The notes: generated from the letters alone by a model not told the origin. Positions 8,683-17,627 are shown, counted from the first letter of the stretch. The stretch: DNA of 64,000 nucleotides from Jeotgalibaca sp. MA1X17-3 (GCF_021513155.1 NZ_CP090983.1:372001-436000); one strand, 5' to 3'. Program-made: numbers and translations.

Positions 8683-10059
8683 ATGAAACCAATGCGTATA
8701 ATTGATATTGTAAAAGCTGTTGAAGCAATTGATTATAGTTCACCGAACCGATTTGCTGAAATCGATTCAGTTGTATTTGATACAAGAAAAGCTACTGCTA
8801 ATAGCTTGTTTGTACCATTAAAAGGAGAAACGGACGGACATGACTATATAGAGTCTGCAATTGCTAATGGAGCTACTGCTGCTCTGTGGAGCCGTCCTGA
8901 AGAAGAAGCACCTGCATCCATCGCAATTATCTTAGTGGATGATACGCTAGAAGCCTTACAAAAGCTTTCTAAAGCGTACTTGAAAATGATCCATCCAAAA
9001 GTTGTCGCCATTACTGGAAGTAATGGTAAAACAACAACTAAAGATATGACCGCAGCCGTATTAAGTGCTCGCTTTAACGTTCATAAAACAGAAGGAAATT
9101 ATAATAATGAAATAGGTCTGCCGATCACCATTTTGAATATGCCTGAACAAACAGAAATTCTTGTTTTGGAAATGGGAATGAGTAGCTTTAAAGAAATTTC
9201 GTTATTAAGTCAGCTTGCTGAACCAGATGTAGCAGCAATTACCTTGGTTGGAGAAAGTCACCTGGAGTATCTAGGTAGTCGCCGAAACATAGCAAAGGCA
9301 AAACTAGAAATTTTAGAAGGTTTGAAGCCAGACGGTGTATTTATTTATCCCATTGACGAACCACTTATACGAGAAGAAATGCCAATTGATGGGACTTATA
9401 ATAAAGTTACCTTTGGACTTGATAAGTCAGCTACTGTTTTTGCGTATTCGATTCAAAGTGGAAAAGAAAAAACGACATTCCATCTCAATCTAGATGCTGA
9501 TTTACAAATAGAAATTCCAGTCCTAGGCAGTTATAACGTACAAAATGCTTTGATTGCTCTGACCATTGCCGATTATTTTGGACTTTCCATCGCGGAAGTA
9601 AAAGAATCTTTGGCTCTTTTTAAACTAACAGCTGATCGTACGCAGTGGTTACCAGGTATCAATGGGTCTCAAATTTTAAATGATGCGTATAACGCAAGCC
9701 CTACAGCAATGAGAGTTGTATTGGATGCTTTTGCAGACGTGCCACGAGAAGGACGTAAGATTATACTCTTAGGGGATATCCGTGAATTAGGTGAACAGTC
9801 TGCAACGTTGCATGCTAGCATTGCATCTTCTATTACAAGTGAAAAATTTGATGAAGTTTATTTATATGGAACAGAGATGAAGGCATTATTTAACGAGTTA
9901 AAGGGTAGCTTTCCAATAGAACAGCTACACTATTATCCTGAAAATAAAGCGATGTTGATAGAGGATTTAACAAATGTTTTAGGTGAAAAAGACCAGATTC
10001 TCATTAAATCGAGTTTTGGAACAGATTTACTTTCGGTCGTTAGAAAATTAGAGAAATAA
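8683..10059 (+). CDS. murF: UDP-MurNAc-tripeptide D-Ala-D-Ala ligase
   Basis: The 458-residue product is MurF, which adds the D-Ala-D-Ala dipeptide made by Ddl to the UDP-MurNAc tripeptide in the cytoplasm. The three Mur domains can be followed: the N-terminal substrate domain (VFDTRKATANSLFVPLKG), the central ATPase with P-loop GSNGKTTTKDM and LEMGMSSFKEIS, and the C-terminal domain with ILNDAYNASPTAM. Length is typical. GAGAGGTAC precedes the ATG by a few bases. It sits directly downstream of ddl, giving two consecutive steps of wall precursor synthesis. Confidence 0.97.
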   Translation: MKPMRIIDIVKAVEAIDYSSPNRFAEIDSVVFDTRKATANSLFVPLKGETDGHDYIESAIANGATAALWSRPEEEAPASIAIILVDDTLEALQKLSKAYLKMIHPKVVAITGSNGKTTTKDMTAAVLSARFNVHKTEGNYNNEIGLPITILNMPEQTEILVLEMGMSSFKEISLLSQLAEPDVAAITLVGESHLEYLGSRRNIAKAKLEILEGLKPDGVFIYPIDEPLIREEMPIDGTYNKVTFGLDKSATVFAYSIQSGKEKTTFHLNLDADLQIEIPVLGSYNVQNALIALTIADYFGLSIAEVKESLALFKLTADRTQWLPGINGSQILNDAYNASPTAMRVVLDAFADVPREGRKIILLGDIRELGEQSATLHASIASSITSEKFDEVYLYGTEMKALFNELKGSFPIEQLHYYPENKAMLIEDLTNVLGEKDQILIKSSFGTDLLSVVRKLEK

Positions 10060-10185
10060 AAGTATTTCTATGAAAAAACAGTAATATATTGCCAATGAAG
10101 GTTGTTGATTTACTGTTAAAACCTTATAAAACAGGTAGTTAGGAAGAAAAAAGACTGTCTTTAATTTGAGTAGAAGTAGTATCGT

Positions 10186-10214
10186 TTGCAAATCATAAAA
10201 AGACGTGTTAAGAT
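10186..10214 (+). promoter_or_regulatory. Promoter of cshA with long leader
   Basis: TTGCAA (10186-10191), a 17-base spacer and TAAGAT (10209-10214) form a good vegetative promoter. It lies in the 397-base gap between murF and cshA and implies an untranslated leader of about 235 bases. I see no known riboswitch in that leader, but a long leader on a cold-induced helicase gene is suggestive of post-transcriptional control. Confidence 0.5.
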
Positions 10215-10456
10215 TACATATGGTAAAAAAAGAGGAATAAAGAGGGTTTTTTCTGCAGGATGCAGGAAATACGACCGGTAGACTTACTATGCAAAAGATT
10301 TTAAAAAATCATTTGTCTATATATTTAAAAATATACCAAATTAGAGATTGAAAAGATTTTGCTTTTCTCAAGCATTAGAGGCCAGCAAACATTCTTTTTA
10401 CGATAATCAGGGTTAAGGGAAGACTCTCTAATGTTTCTCAAAAACTAGGAGGAAAC

Positions 10457-12010
10457 ATGAAATTTTCAGAACTGGGACTTGATCCCCAACTATTAAAAGC
10501 CGTAGAAAATATGGGCTTTGAAGAAACTACACCAATCCAGGAACAGACCGTTCCACTAGGTTTAAAAGGTATTGACGTTATTGGACAGGCGCAAACAGGT
10601 ACAGGTAAAACAGCTGCATTTGGTCTTCCAATGTTACAGAAAATCGATCCTAACAACAAATCAATTCAAGCATTAGTTATTGCACCAACACGTGAATTAG
10701 CTATTCAAACACAAGAAGAACTATATCGTTTAGGACGCGAAAAACGCGTTTCTGTACAAGTAGTATATGGTGGAGCAGATATTAGCCGCCAAATTCGTGC
10801 TTTGAAAAACAATCCACAAATAATTGTGGGTACACCAGGACGTCTATTGGACCATATCAAAAGAAAAACAATGCGTTTAGGCAATGTAGAAACTTTGGTA
10901 TTGGACGAAGCAGACGAAATGTTGAACATGGGCTTCTTAGAAGACATCGAAGCAATTATTTCTCAAACGCCAGCTGAGCGTCAAACATTACTATTCTCAG
11001 CAACTATGCCACCATCAATCAAACGTATTGGTGTTAAATTCATGAATGATCCACAACACGTTCAAATTAAAGCAGCTGAAATGACAGCTAGCTTATTGGA
11101 CCAATATTTTGTGAGATGTAAAGACTTCGAGAAATTTGATACAATGACTCGTTTGTTGGATGTACAAAATCCTGAATTGACCATTGTATTTGGACGTACA
11201 AAACGTCGTGTTGACGAACTTGCTAAAGGATTGGAAATGCGCGGATATCGTGCTGAAGGAATCCATGGTGATTTAACTCAACAGAAACGTATGAGCGTTC
11301 TTCGTGATTTCAAAAAAGGTGAATTAGATATTTTAGTTGCTACCGACGTAGCAGCACGTGGATTAGATATAACGGGTGTTACACACGTTTATAACTATGA
11401 TATCCCTCAAGACCCAGAAAGCTATGTACACCGTGTTGGACGTACAGGCCGTGCTGGACACGAAGGAATGTCTGTTACTTTTGTAACACCAAACGAAATG
11501 GATTACTTGCGCACAATTGAAAAATTGATTCGTAAAGAAATTACTCCATTGAAGCCACCATCCGATGAAGAAGCTTTCCGTGGTCAATTGAAAAATGCCG
11601 TGGATGAAGCTGAACGTATCGTAAAAGAAACGGAAGATGATAAATTTCATCGTGCAGCTCTTCATTTATTGGAAACTCACAGTGGAGAAGATTTAGTTGC
11701 GGCTTTCTTGAAGAGCCTATCTAAAGATTCAGCTGAAGTTCCAGTGAAGATCACACCAGAACGCCCATTGCCATCACGCAATAAAAAGGGTGGTTCTAAT
11801 AAAGGTGGAGGCCGTAGTGGCGGATATAAAGGAAGAGGCGGACGTTCAGGCGATCGTCGTTCATCTGGATCCGGAGAAAAAGGCAATCGTACACGTAGTT
11901 CTGAAGGCGGTAAGCGCAGAGACGACAAACGTTCTGATGACAGAAGAAGCAAAGGTTCTACTTCTAATAAAAAGGGAACTGGCGGATTTACAATCAGAAA
12001 CAAAGACTAA
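10457..12010 (+). CDS. cshA: DEAD-box RNA helicase CshA
   Basis: The 517-residue protein has all DEAD-box motifs in order: Q motif (TTPIQEQTVP), AQTGTGKT, PTRELAIQ, TPGRLLDH, DEAD in VLDEADEMLNMGF, SAT in LFSATMP, then ATDVAARGLDI and HRVGRTGRAG. The last 90 residues are a low-complexity tail rich in Gly, Arg, Lys and Ser, typical of CshA, which binds RNA and degradosome partners. It unwinds RNA in ribosome assembly and mRNA decay, especially in the cold. An AGGAGG lies just before the ATG, and a strong terminator follows. The murF-cshA-acpS-alr neighbourhood is common in enterococci and relatives. Confidence 0.96.
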   Translation: MKFSELGLDPQLLKAVENMGFEETTPIQEQTVPLGLKGIDVIGQAQTGTGKTAAFGLPMLQKIDPNNKSIQALVIAPTRELAIQTQEELYRLGREKRVSVQVVYGGADISRQIRALKNNPQIIVGTPGRLLDHIKRKTMRLGNVETLVLDEADEMLNMGFLEDIEAIISQTPAERQTLLFSATMPPSIKRIGVKFMNDPQHVQIKAAEMTASLLDQYFVRCKDFEKFDTMTRLLDVQNPELTIVFGRTKRRVDELAKGLEMRGYRAEGIHGDLTQQKRMSVLRDFKKGELDILVATDVAARGLDITGVTHVYNYDIPQDPESYVHRVGRTGRAGHEGMSVTFVTPNEMDYLRTIEKLIRKEITPLKPPSDEEAFRGQLKNAVDEAERIVKETEDDKFHRAALHLLETHSGEDLVAAFLKSLSKDSAEVPVKITPERPLPSRNKKGGSNKGGGRSGGYKGRGGRSGDRRSSGSGEKGNRTRSSEGGKRRDDKRSDDRRSKGSTSNKKGTGGFTIRNKD

Positions 12011-12020
12011 AAATAAATAA

Positions 12021-12056
12021 AGTAGGAAACGGCTCGTCCGTTTCCTGCTTTTTTTT
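12021..12056 (+). terminator. Terminator of cshA
   Basis: AGGAAACGG and CCGTTTCCT form a stem with a five-base loop, followed by eight T residues. Confidence 0.88.
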
Positions 12057-12105
12057 GGAGAAAACAATTAATTTGTACAACTTTTGAGCGAAATCATCTT
12101 TATGT

Positions 12106-12371
12106 GTCCTAATACTTGTTGATTAGGACAGGTAGAGCTACTTTAAGATACGTATTTGTCCTAATAAAGGGTTTTATTGAGGTTTTAGGTGTAAAAAAAG
12201 GAATTTCGAATAAATATTTAACTAGAGTAGTTCTAAATTATAACAATTTAGAACGAAAATCCGTGCTATTGAGATTATTAAGACAAAGAACGACTCACTT
12301 ATTGGTTTACCTGTCCTAATAAAGCTTTATTAGGACATTAAATGGACTTTTAATTAAAAAACTGTCCTAAT
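12106..12371. repeat. GTCCTAAT palindrome cluster, MITE-like
   Basis: The motif GTCCTAAT or its complement ATTAGGAC recurs in this otherwise empty 470-base gap. At 12106-12129 two copies face each other across eight bases. At 12313-12336 the same arrangement forms a perfect 24-base palindrome centred on AAGCTT. Further single copies start at 12158 and 12364. The inner halves extend to a 12-base inverted repeat, ATTAGGACAGGT at 12122-12133 against its complement at 12309-12320, giving a 199-base unit with inverted ends inside a 231-base unit. Spacing between the first and second motifs is 52 and between the third and fourth 51. It could be a small non-autonomous element or a set of operators; no convincing gene is inside. 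Confidence 0.6.
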
Positions 12372-12480
12372 TAAAAATATTGAATGTAGGCAATCGTTCT
12401 GTCATACTAAATAATAAAAATAAACACTGATCTAGTCCTTTTTAGGCTGATCTTGTTGTTAATAGAAAGAAGCTCAAAAA

Positions 12481-13842
12481 ATGAAAAAAATTAGTTTATT
12501 TTTAGTAACGCTTTGTGTAGCTTTATTTTTTTATAGTGTAAATAAGTCTACCCATGCAGAACCTCTACTTCAAGAAAAAATACATGTAGTAGAAGAAGGT
12601 GATTTAAACATGTGGATTCTATCTGATCCGCATTTTATAGCGCCAGAATTATTTGATGATGGAGCTGCTTTTTCCCGAATGGAAGCTACTTCTGCAGGGA
12701 AAGATCTTAAACACATTCCAGCTTTGATGGAAGCTTTAGTGTGGCAAGCGAACCACCAGAAACCTGATTTGATTATCGTTACCGGAGATCTGACATTCAA
12801 TGGAGAATACCAGAGTATGGTTGGACTAGCGGAATATTTTAGACGAATCGAAGAGGGGGGCACGCAAGTAAGTGTGATCCCCGGAAATCATGATATTCAT
12901 AGTGGTTGGGCAAGAAAGTTTATTGGGGAGGAGATGGAAGTAGTTGAGCAAGTTTCTCCAGACGATTTTAAGGAACTTTTTGCAGATTATGGATACGATT
13001 TGGCTATATCAGAAGATTCTCATTCTTTGAGTTACATTATTGAACCTAAACGAGGATATCCATTTTTGATGTTAGATACAAATAGCTATAGTGATTCTAA
13101 AAGTACAAAAGCTCCTCCTGCAGAAGGACAAATTCGTAAGGAAACCTATACATGGTTAGATGACTACTTTGCTACACAAACTGACGCACCACAAACCTAT
13201 GTTGTATCTCATCATCCACAACTCAATCATAGCGGAAAAGAAGGAAGTCAATTTTCTATCCTAGATGACGAGTATGGACTAGAGTATTTTATTGAAAAAG
13301 GAGTTCAAACAAGTTTTGCGGGTCATATCCATGCCCAAGATATTACGAGTGCAGAAGTTGGAGATTCTACATTCTATGAAATTATAACAGGAGCACTTTC
13401 GATCTATCCGAATAGTGTGGGGACTATCAAATTGTCTGAGGATTATCTAGAGTATGCGCACGAATCGTTGGATGTAGAAGGATGGGCTGAGAGTACAAAT
13501 CAACAGAGCCTTGCCCTTTTAGAATACAAAAAAACAGGCCATGACTTCTTCAAAGAAGATGGTGAAAGTTTAGCTATTCAACAGATGGCAGAAGAACGTT
13601 GGTATGATAAGCAACTTTCTCCTGATGTGAAAGATTTTATTGGAAGAATGAATGTTCGTTATTTTTCTGGGGAAGATTATATTGAAGGAAATGAAGCGGA
13701 AGTTATCCAAGAAATTACTAGTCATCCCGGTTATCAAATTATTCAAGAAAATAGTACTGGTTTTCTAAAAAGGTATTCCAACCAATTATTACAAGACCAA
13801 AATTTAAACGACCAAGTAATCAGTATTCCACATAACAACTAA
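12481..13842 (+). CDS. Secreted calcineurin-like metallophosphoesterase
   Basis: The 453-residue product starts with a signal peptide or membrane anchor (KKISLFLVTLCVALFFYSV, possible cleavage after HA in STHAEP). The metal-binding motifs of the metallophosphoesterase fold follow in order: ILSDPHFIAPE, VTGDLTFNGE, VIPGNHDIHSG, VVSHHPQLNH and FAGHIHAQD. It should act outside the membrane as a dinuclear-metal phosphoesterase; the substrate is unknown. The C-terminal 130 residues have no motif I recognise. It stands alone between the GTCCTAAT repeat cluster and acpS. Confidence 0.85.
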   Translation: MKKISLFLVTLCVALFFYSVNKSTHAEPLLQEKIHVVEEGDLNMWILSDPHFIAPELFDDGAAFSRMEATSAGKDLKHIPALMEALVWQANHQKPDLIIVTGDLTFNGEYQSMVGLAEYFRRIEEGGTQVSVIPGNHDIHSGWARKFIGEEMEVVEQVSPDDFKELFADYGYDLAISEDSHSLSYIIEPKRGYPFLMLDTNSYSDSKSTKAPPAEGQIRKETYTWLDDYFATQTDAPQTYVVSHHPQLNHSGKEGSQFSILDDEYGLEYFIEKGVQTSFAGHIHAQDITSAEVGDSTFYEIITGALSIYPNSVGTIKLSEDYLEYAHESLDVEGWAESTNQQSLALLEYKKTGHDFFKEDGESLAIQQMAEERWYDKQLSPDVKDFIGRMNVRYFSGEDYIEGNEAEVIQEITSHPGYQIIQENSTGFLKRYSNQLLQDQNLNDQVISIPHNN

Positions 13843-13929
13843 CAAGAAATAGTCTTTTTGTTTTGAAATGACACTCCTGTTCCTTTTTGGTAAAATAAGG
13901 AAAGGGAGTTGGAAAGGATTGGGTGGACG

Positions 13930-14280
13930 ATGATTATAGGAATCGGTTTGGATGTAACAGAATTGGATCGGATTACTAAAGCATATGAAAAACGAGAAGA
14001 TTTTGCAAAGCGAATACTAACCGAAAAAGAGCAGGTTATTTTTAATCAATTAAAAGGAACACGTAAAATGGAGTTTCTAGCAGGTCGTTATGCGGCTAAA
14101 GAAGCCTTCTCGAAAGCGTACGGTACAGGAATTGGCAAACTTTCCTTTCAAGATATTGAAGTTCTTCCGGGTGAGAAAAATAAACCAGAAGTTACTCAAT
14201 CTCCTTTTGATGGGAATGCTTTTGTCTCCATCACTCATTCCTCCAATGTTGTTGCTGCACAAGTAATTCTAGAAAAGTAG
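13930..14280 (+). CDS. acpS: Holo-[acyl-carrier-protein] synthase
   Basis: The 116-residue product is AcpS, which transfers phosphopantetheine from CoA to the acyl carrier protein. The two family motifs are clear: GIGLDVTELDRI near the N-terminus with the metal-binding Asp, and FLAGRYAAKEAFSKAYGTGIG around residues 47-67. The ending FVSITHSSNVVAAQVIL is also typical. ATG 13930 gives the normal N-terminus MIIGIG; the frame extends upstream to a TTG at 13909 that would add seven atypical residues. It is 11 bases upstream of alr, the usual acpS-alr pair of Firmicutes. Confidence 0.96.
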   Translation: MIIGIGLDVTELDRITKAYEKREDFAKRILTEKEQVIFNQLKGTRKMEFLAGRYAAKEAFSKAYGTGIGKLSFQDIEVLPGEKNKPEVTQSPFDGNAFVSITHSSNVVAAQVILEK

Positions 14281-14291
14281 GGAGTTTTTTT

Positions 14292-15422
14292 ATGGCAAAA
14301 GGAATACATCGCCCCACTGTAGCTACTATTGACTTGGGCGCAATTAAATGGAATATCAATCAAATACGTTCGAATATAAAAAAAGATAAAAAATTATTAG
14401 CTGTAGTGAAAGCAGATGGATATGGACATGGAGCGGTTCCGATTGCGAATGCTGCGAAAGAAGCAGGAGTGGATGGATTTTGTGTCGCTATTCTAGATGA
14501 GGCCTTGGAATTACGAGATAGTGGCTTTACAGATGACTTTCTTTTGGTGATGGGACTGACAGAAGTTCGAGATGTCTCTCTCATGGCCGATCAAAATATA
14601 AGTGTTGCAGTATCTTCTACGGATTGGTTAGAAGACGCTCTTCCCTTGTTGGAGTTTCGAAAAACAGATCAACCGCTTCGAATTCACTTGGCGGTGGATA
14701 CGGGAATGGGCCGGATTGGTTTACGAACAGATGAAGAAGTACATGAGTTTGAAAGATTTTGTGAACTCCACCAGGAACAGATCCACTTTGAAGGGATTTT
14801 CACTCATTTTGGAACGGCAGATGGGGAAGATGATACACAAGTAGAAAGGCAACTGGCACGCTTTAAAGAGTTGGTTTCTAGTCTTCGCAAACGCCCGGAT
14901 ATCGTTCACTTAGCGAACTCAGCAGTAACGTTATGGCATGAGGATTTTGAAACGGATGCAGTACGAGTAGGGATTGCTATGTATGGCTATAATCCATCCG
15001 ACTGTACGATTCCACTACCGTATGAACTGAAACCCGCCTTTAAGCTAGAAACGGAACTAAGCTATGTAAAACAGATGCATGAAGGTGATACGATTAGCTA
15101 TGGGGCTCGTTATCGAGCCTATGAAGGAGAATGGCTTGCTACTCTGTCAGTAGGATATGCGGATGGATGGAGCAGAAATTTAAAAGATCAAACCGTTTTA
15201 GTGGAAGGACATCGCTGCCCAGTTCGGGGAGTCATTTGTATGGATCAATGCATGATTGGCCTCCCTCATGAATTCCCAATTGGTACGAAAGTTACTTTGC
15301 TAGGGGAAGATCATGGAGAGATCAATAATCCATCTGAAATTGCTGTTTCTATTGGGACTATTGGCTACGAAATCCTTTGTGGGATTAGTGGCAGAGTACC
15401 ACGGAATTATGTGGATGGCTAA
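14292..15422 (+). CDS. alr: Alanine racemase
   Basis: The 376-residue PLP enzyme converts L- to D-alanine, the substrate of Ddl encoded nearby. The PLP lysine lies in AVVKADGYGHGA, and other signatures are HLAVDTGMGRIGL and SYGARYRAYEGEWLATLSVGYADGW's two halves with the catalytic Tyr region. Length is typical. AGGGAG stands a few bases before the ATG. It follows acpS at 11 bases and ends at a terminator, so acpS-alr is a two-gene unit. Confidence 0.96.
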   Translation: MAKGIHRPTVATIDLGAIKWNINQIRSNIKKDKKLLAVVKADGYGHGAVPIANAAKEAGVDGFCVAILDEALELRDSGFTDDFLLVMGLTEVRDVSLMADQNISVAVSSTDWLEDALPLLEFRKTDQPLRIHLAVDTGMGRIGLRTDEEVHEFERFCELHQEQIHFEGIFTHFGTADGEDDTQVERQLARFKELVSSLRKRPDIVHLANSAVTLWHEDFETDAVRVGIAMYGYNPSDCTIPLPYELKPAFKLETELSYVKQMHEGDTISYGARYRAYEGEWLATLSVGYADGWSRNLKDQTVLVEGHRCPVRGVICMDQCMIGLPHEFPIGTKVTLLGEDHGEINNPSEIAVSIGTIGYEILCGISGRVPRNYVDG

Positions 15423-15452
15423 GGATAGAATCAAATAATAGAGCACAAATAA

Positions 15453-15500
15453 AGGGGTCGGGATCACTTATTAACAGTGGTTCCTATCCCTTTTTATTTT
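15453..15500 (+). terminator. Terminator of alr
   Basis: A G-rich arm from 15453 (GGGGTCGGGATCAC) pairs, with G-U pairs, with GTGGTTCCTATCCC, followed by TTTTTATTTT. Confidence 0.65.
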
Positions 15501-15541
15501 CAAATAAAGACAGAGAAAACCAGCTATTCTGTAGCAAAATA

Positions 15542-15550
15542 TGGTACACT
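15542..15550 (+). promoter_or_regulatory. Extended -10 promoter of queT
   Basis: TGGTACACT fits an extended -10 element (TGN then TACACT) about 25 bases before the preQ1 aptamer. No good -35 is visible, as is usual for extended -10 promoters. Confidence 0.4.
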
Positions 15551-15570
15551 AAAAAGGCTTGAAAAATGGC

Positions 15571-15613
15571 AGTACGTGGTTCGTTGACCATCCCACGTAA
15601 AAAAACTAGGAGG
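15571..15613 (+). promoter_or_regulatory. preQ1-I riboswitch
   Basis: ACGTGG at 15574-15579 pairs with CCACGT at 15593-15598 to form P1. The loop contains the TTC and the CATC-type C-rich end of the class I aptamer, and the stem is followed by the A-rich tail AAAAAAACTA that folds back as a pseudoknot. The tail runs straight into the ribosome binding site AGGAGG (15608-15613), so preQ1 binding should hide the site and stop translation of the preQ1 transporter gene queT that begins at 15621. The match to the short preQ1-I consensus and the identity of the next gene support each other. Confidence 0.85.
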
Positions 15614-15620
15614 AAAAAAT

Positions 15621-16109
15621 ATGAATACAAAAAGAATGGTAACGAATACCATTATTGCTGCTTTATACGTAGCTTTAACAGCGATTTTTTCTTTTATGTC
15701 TTTTGGAGCGATTCAGTTCCGCGTTTCAGAGATGTTAAATCATTTAGTAGGTTATCATAAGTCTTATCGCTATGGTGTTTTAGCCGGCGTCTTTCTTTCT
15801 AATCTATTGCTATCCACATTAGGTGGATGGGATTTACTGTTTGGTTTTGGCTAAACCCTACTTTCTTTTCTAATTCTGGATAAACTATTTAAACCAGGTG
15901 ATAGCGAAAAGAAACGGATGGTGATGACGGCACTTGTATTTGTCGTGACAATGGTTTTTGTAGCAATGGAATTATATTTGGTATTGGATTTACCATTTTG
16001 GTTTAGCTATGCAACTGCTGCTTTTGGTGAAGCTGTTGTGTTACTTGTCTCTATACCTGTCATGTCGTCATTAAATCGAGTGATTCATTTTACAAAACGA
16101 ATGGAATAA
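15621..16109 (+). pseudogene. queT: QueT preQ1 transporter, nonsense codon
   Basis: Codons 1-77 and 79-162 are in one frame and together give a complete QueT-family protein, the membrane S-component that imports the queuosine precursor preQ1. The N-terminal part has TNTIIAALYVALTAIFSF and the FRVSEML motif; the C-terminal part ends in membrane helices before HFTKRME. Codon 78 is TAA (15852-15854) where family members have Gln in a GFGQTLLSF-like context, so one C-to-T change at 15852 explains it. The riboswitch and ribosome binding site are intact. It is either a recent loss-of-function mutation or a base-calling error. Confidence 0.85.
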
Positions 16110-16121
16110 AAATAATTTGTG

Positions 16122-16160
16122 TACCCATGCGGAAAGATATTCTTTCTTCATGGGTTTTTA
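16122..16160 (+). terminator. Terminator after queT
   Basis: ACCCATG pairs with CATGGGT, with an inner GAAAGA/TCTTTC stem, followed by TTTTTA. Confidence 0.8.
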
Positions 16161-16256
16161 TTTTCTTCATCCATATAAATAAGTAATATAGAAAGACATT
16201 TTCTTCTGATTTGTTATAATGGTAAGATAAGGGAAACACAAACGGGAGGTAAGAAA

Positions 16257-16892
16257 ATGGAATTGCTTGCATTAACGGTAGGACCTATCGAAGAAAACTG
16301 CTATTTTCTAATTGGACGAAATAATCGTAACACCATTATTTTTGATCCAGGTGCAGATGCGGATCAAATAAAAAGTGTTGTTGCAGTGAACAACTTAAAT
16401 CCAGTTGCAATCGTCTTAACCCATGCTCACTTTGATCATATTGGTGCGGTTGACGAAGTACGCGAAGAATATCGAATTCCACTTTACCAAAGTTCTATCG
16501 AAAAAGACTGGTTAACAGATCCCATGTTAAATGGTTCTGGAGGTCATCCAGGGATGGATCCGATTACCGTGGAAAAACCAGCTGATTTCTATTTAGATGA
16601 AATGGGACCTTGTCAAATTGGAGAATTCACTTTCGATTTGCAACATATTCCGGGACATTCTCCTGGTAGTTTAGTCTTTATTTTTAAAGAGAAAGGCTTC
16701 GCCATTGTTGGAGACGTTATTTTCCAAGGAAGTGTTGGACGAACAGACTTTCCATACGGCAGTCATGAACAATTAATGGAAGGGATTAAACGTTATATTC
16801 TTCCTTTACCAGGAGATACTACACTCTTTACAGGACATGGAAGTCCGACTACTGTTCAACAAGAAAAAGACTCGAATCCTTTCCTTTTTTAA
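16257..16892 (+). CDS. MBL-fold hydrolase (glyoxalase II-like)
   Basis: The 211-residue protein has the metallo-beta-lactamase metal motifs: THAHFDHIG (HxHxDH), HIPGHSPGS, VVGDVIFQGSVGRTD and FTGHGSPTTV. It matches the YqgX/GloB-like group of cytosolic hydrolases, often annotated as hydroxyacylglutathione hydrolase. The true substrate is unknown because many of these bacteria lack glutathione. GGGAGG lies eight bases before the ATG. It is a single gene between two hairpins. Confidence 0.88.
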   Translation: MELLALTVGPIEENCYFLIGRNNRNTIIFDPGADADQIKSVVAVNNLNPVAIVLTHAHFDHIGAVDEVREEYRIPLYQSSIEKDWLTDPMLNGSGGHPGMDPITVEKPADFYLDEMGPCQIGEFTFDLQHIPGHSPGSLVFIFKEKGFAIVGDVIFQGSVGRTDFPYGSHEQLMEGIKRYILPLPGDTTLFTGHGSPTTVQQEKDSNPFLF

Positions 16893-16928
16893 ATGGTTCG
16901 GTAGGATAATTTAAAATTTACAAAAATA

Positions 16929-16974
16929 AACCCCCGGTACAGCTAGGTATACTTACCTAACGGTATCGGGGGTT
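16929..16974 (-). terminator. Terminator for the CBS-ACT gene
   Basis: A long hairpin with AACCCCCG against CGGGGGTT at the ends and TAGGT/ACCTA inside. On the minus strand it runs into GTTTATTTTTG, so it terminates the minus-strand gene; it may also stop the plus-strand MBL gene. Confidence 0.75.
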
Positions 16975-16988
16975 CCTGTATCTTCCTG

Positions 16989-17627
16989 TTAGTCAGCTTG
17001 TAGATTTTCTGTGCTGACAACTTTGTAATCTTGTTTATCGAGTGCGTTTACGATTGTTTCTAGCTCAGACTTGCTGATACCAGCAGGTAACGTTACTAAT
17101 ACACGACGTAAAATTTCTTCTCGAGTAACATCCAATGAAATAACACTAGCAATACTAGAATATTTATTGATGATTTTAGTAATTTGGAATAGATCACCTT
17201 TTTCGCCAGGAGCCAATATGGTCAATACATAACTACCTGCATCCACACTCCATGATTGAGCGAGCATATTTAATAGACTACTATGTGTCATGATGCCAAA
17301 AAATGTCATATCTTTATTTAAAACAGCTATATAAGGTAATTCTTTAATAGTAAAGAATACTTTAAAGAAAGAACTATCTAATGAAATAAACTTAGTCGCA
17401 TTTTTAAGAAGATGTGTGACGGGTAGGTTCATGTCCCCACCATTGGCTTTATGCCGATAAATATGCATTTTATAAATATTTCCTCTAAAGAGAGTTCCGG
17501 TTTCATCCAGAATAGGTACACAACGATACCCTGAGTCTTCTAAAATTTCAATCGCTTCTTGTAGTGTGGCAGATTCTTTCACCACGGTAAGTTCTCTTTT
17601 GGGAATAGCAAGTGAACGGATAAGCAT
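16989..17627 (-). CDS. CBS-ACT domain protein (CbpA/AcuB-like)
   Basis: The 212-residue protein has two CBS motifs (about residues 1-60 with GYRCVPILDETGTLFRG, and 75-135 with LPYIAVLNKDMTFFGIMTHS) followed by an ACT-like domain (VLTILAPGEKGDLFQITKII). CBS-ACT proteins of this size are nucleotide sensors, and Listeria CbpA and CbpB are c-di-AMP-binding CBS proteins, so ligand-dependent regulation is likely; the ligand here is inferred. ATG 17627 is used because AGGAGG lies nine bases upstream. The frame is open to 17768, but that extension is a hydrophobic non-conserved stretch upstream of the ribosome binding site. Confidence 0.75.
   Translation of the reverse strand: MLIRSLAIPKRELTVVKESATLQEAIEILEDSGYRCVPILDETGTLFRGNIYKMHIYRHKANGGDMNLPVTHLLKNATKFISLDSSFFKVFFTIKELPYIAVLNKDMTFFGIMTHSSLLNMLAQSWSVDAGSYVLTILAPGEKGDLFQITKIINKYSSIASVISLDVTREEILRRVLVTLPAGISKSELETIVNALDKQDYKVVSTENLQAD

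Noticed and set aside
11677..12003. Antisense frame opposite the cshA tail
   Set aside because: Pro/Leu/Arg-rich translation is the mirror of the Gly/Arg-rich low-complexity tail of the helicase.
12116..12319. 67-residue frame inside the GTCCTAAT repeat unit
   Set aside because: No ribosome binding site, composition unlike protein, and both ends lie in the inverted repeats; best seen as non-coding.
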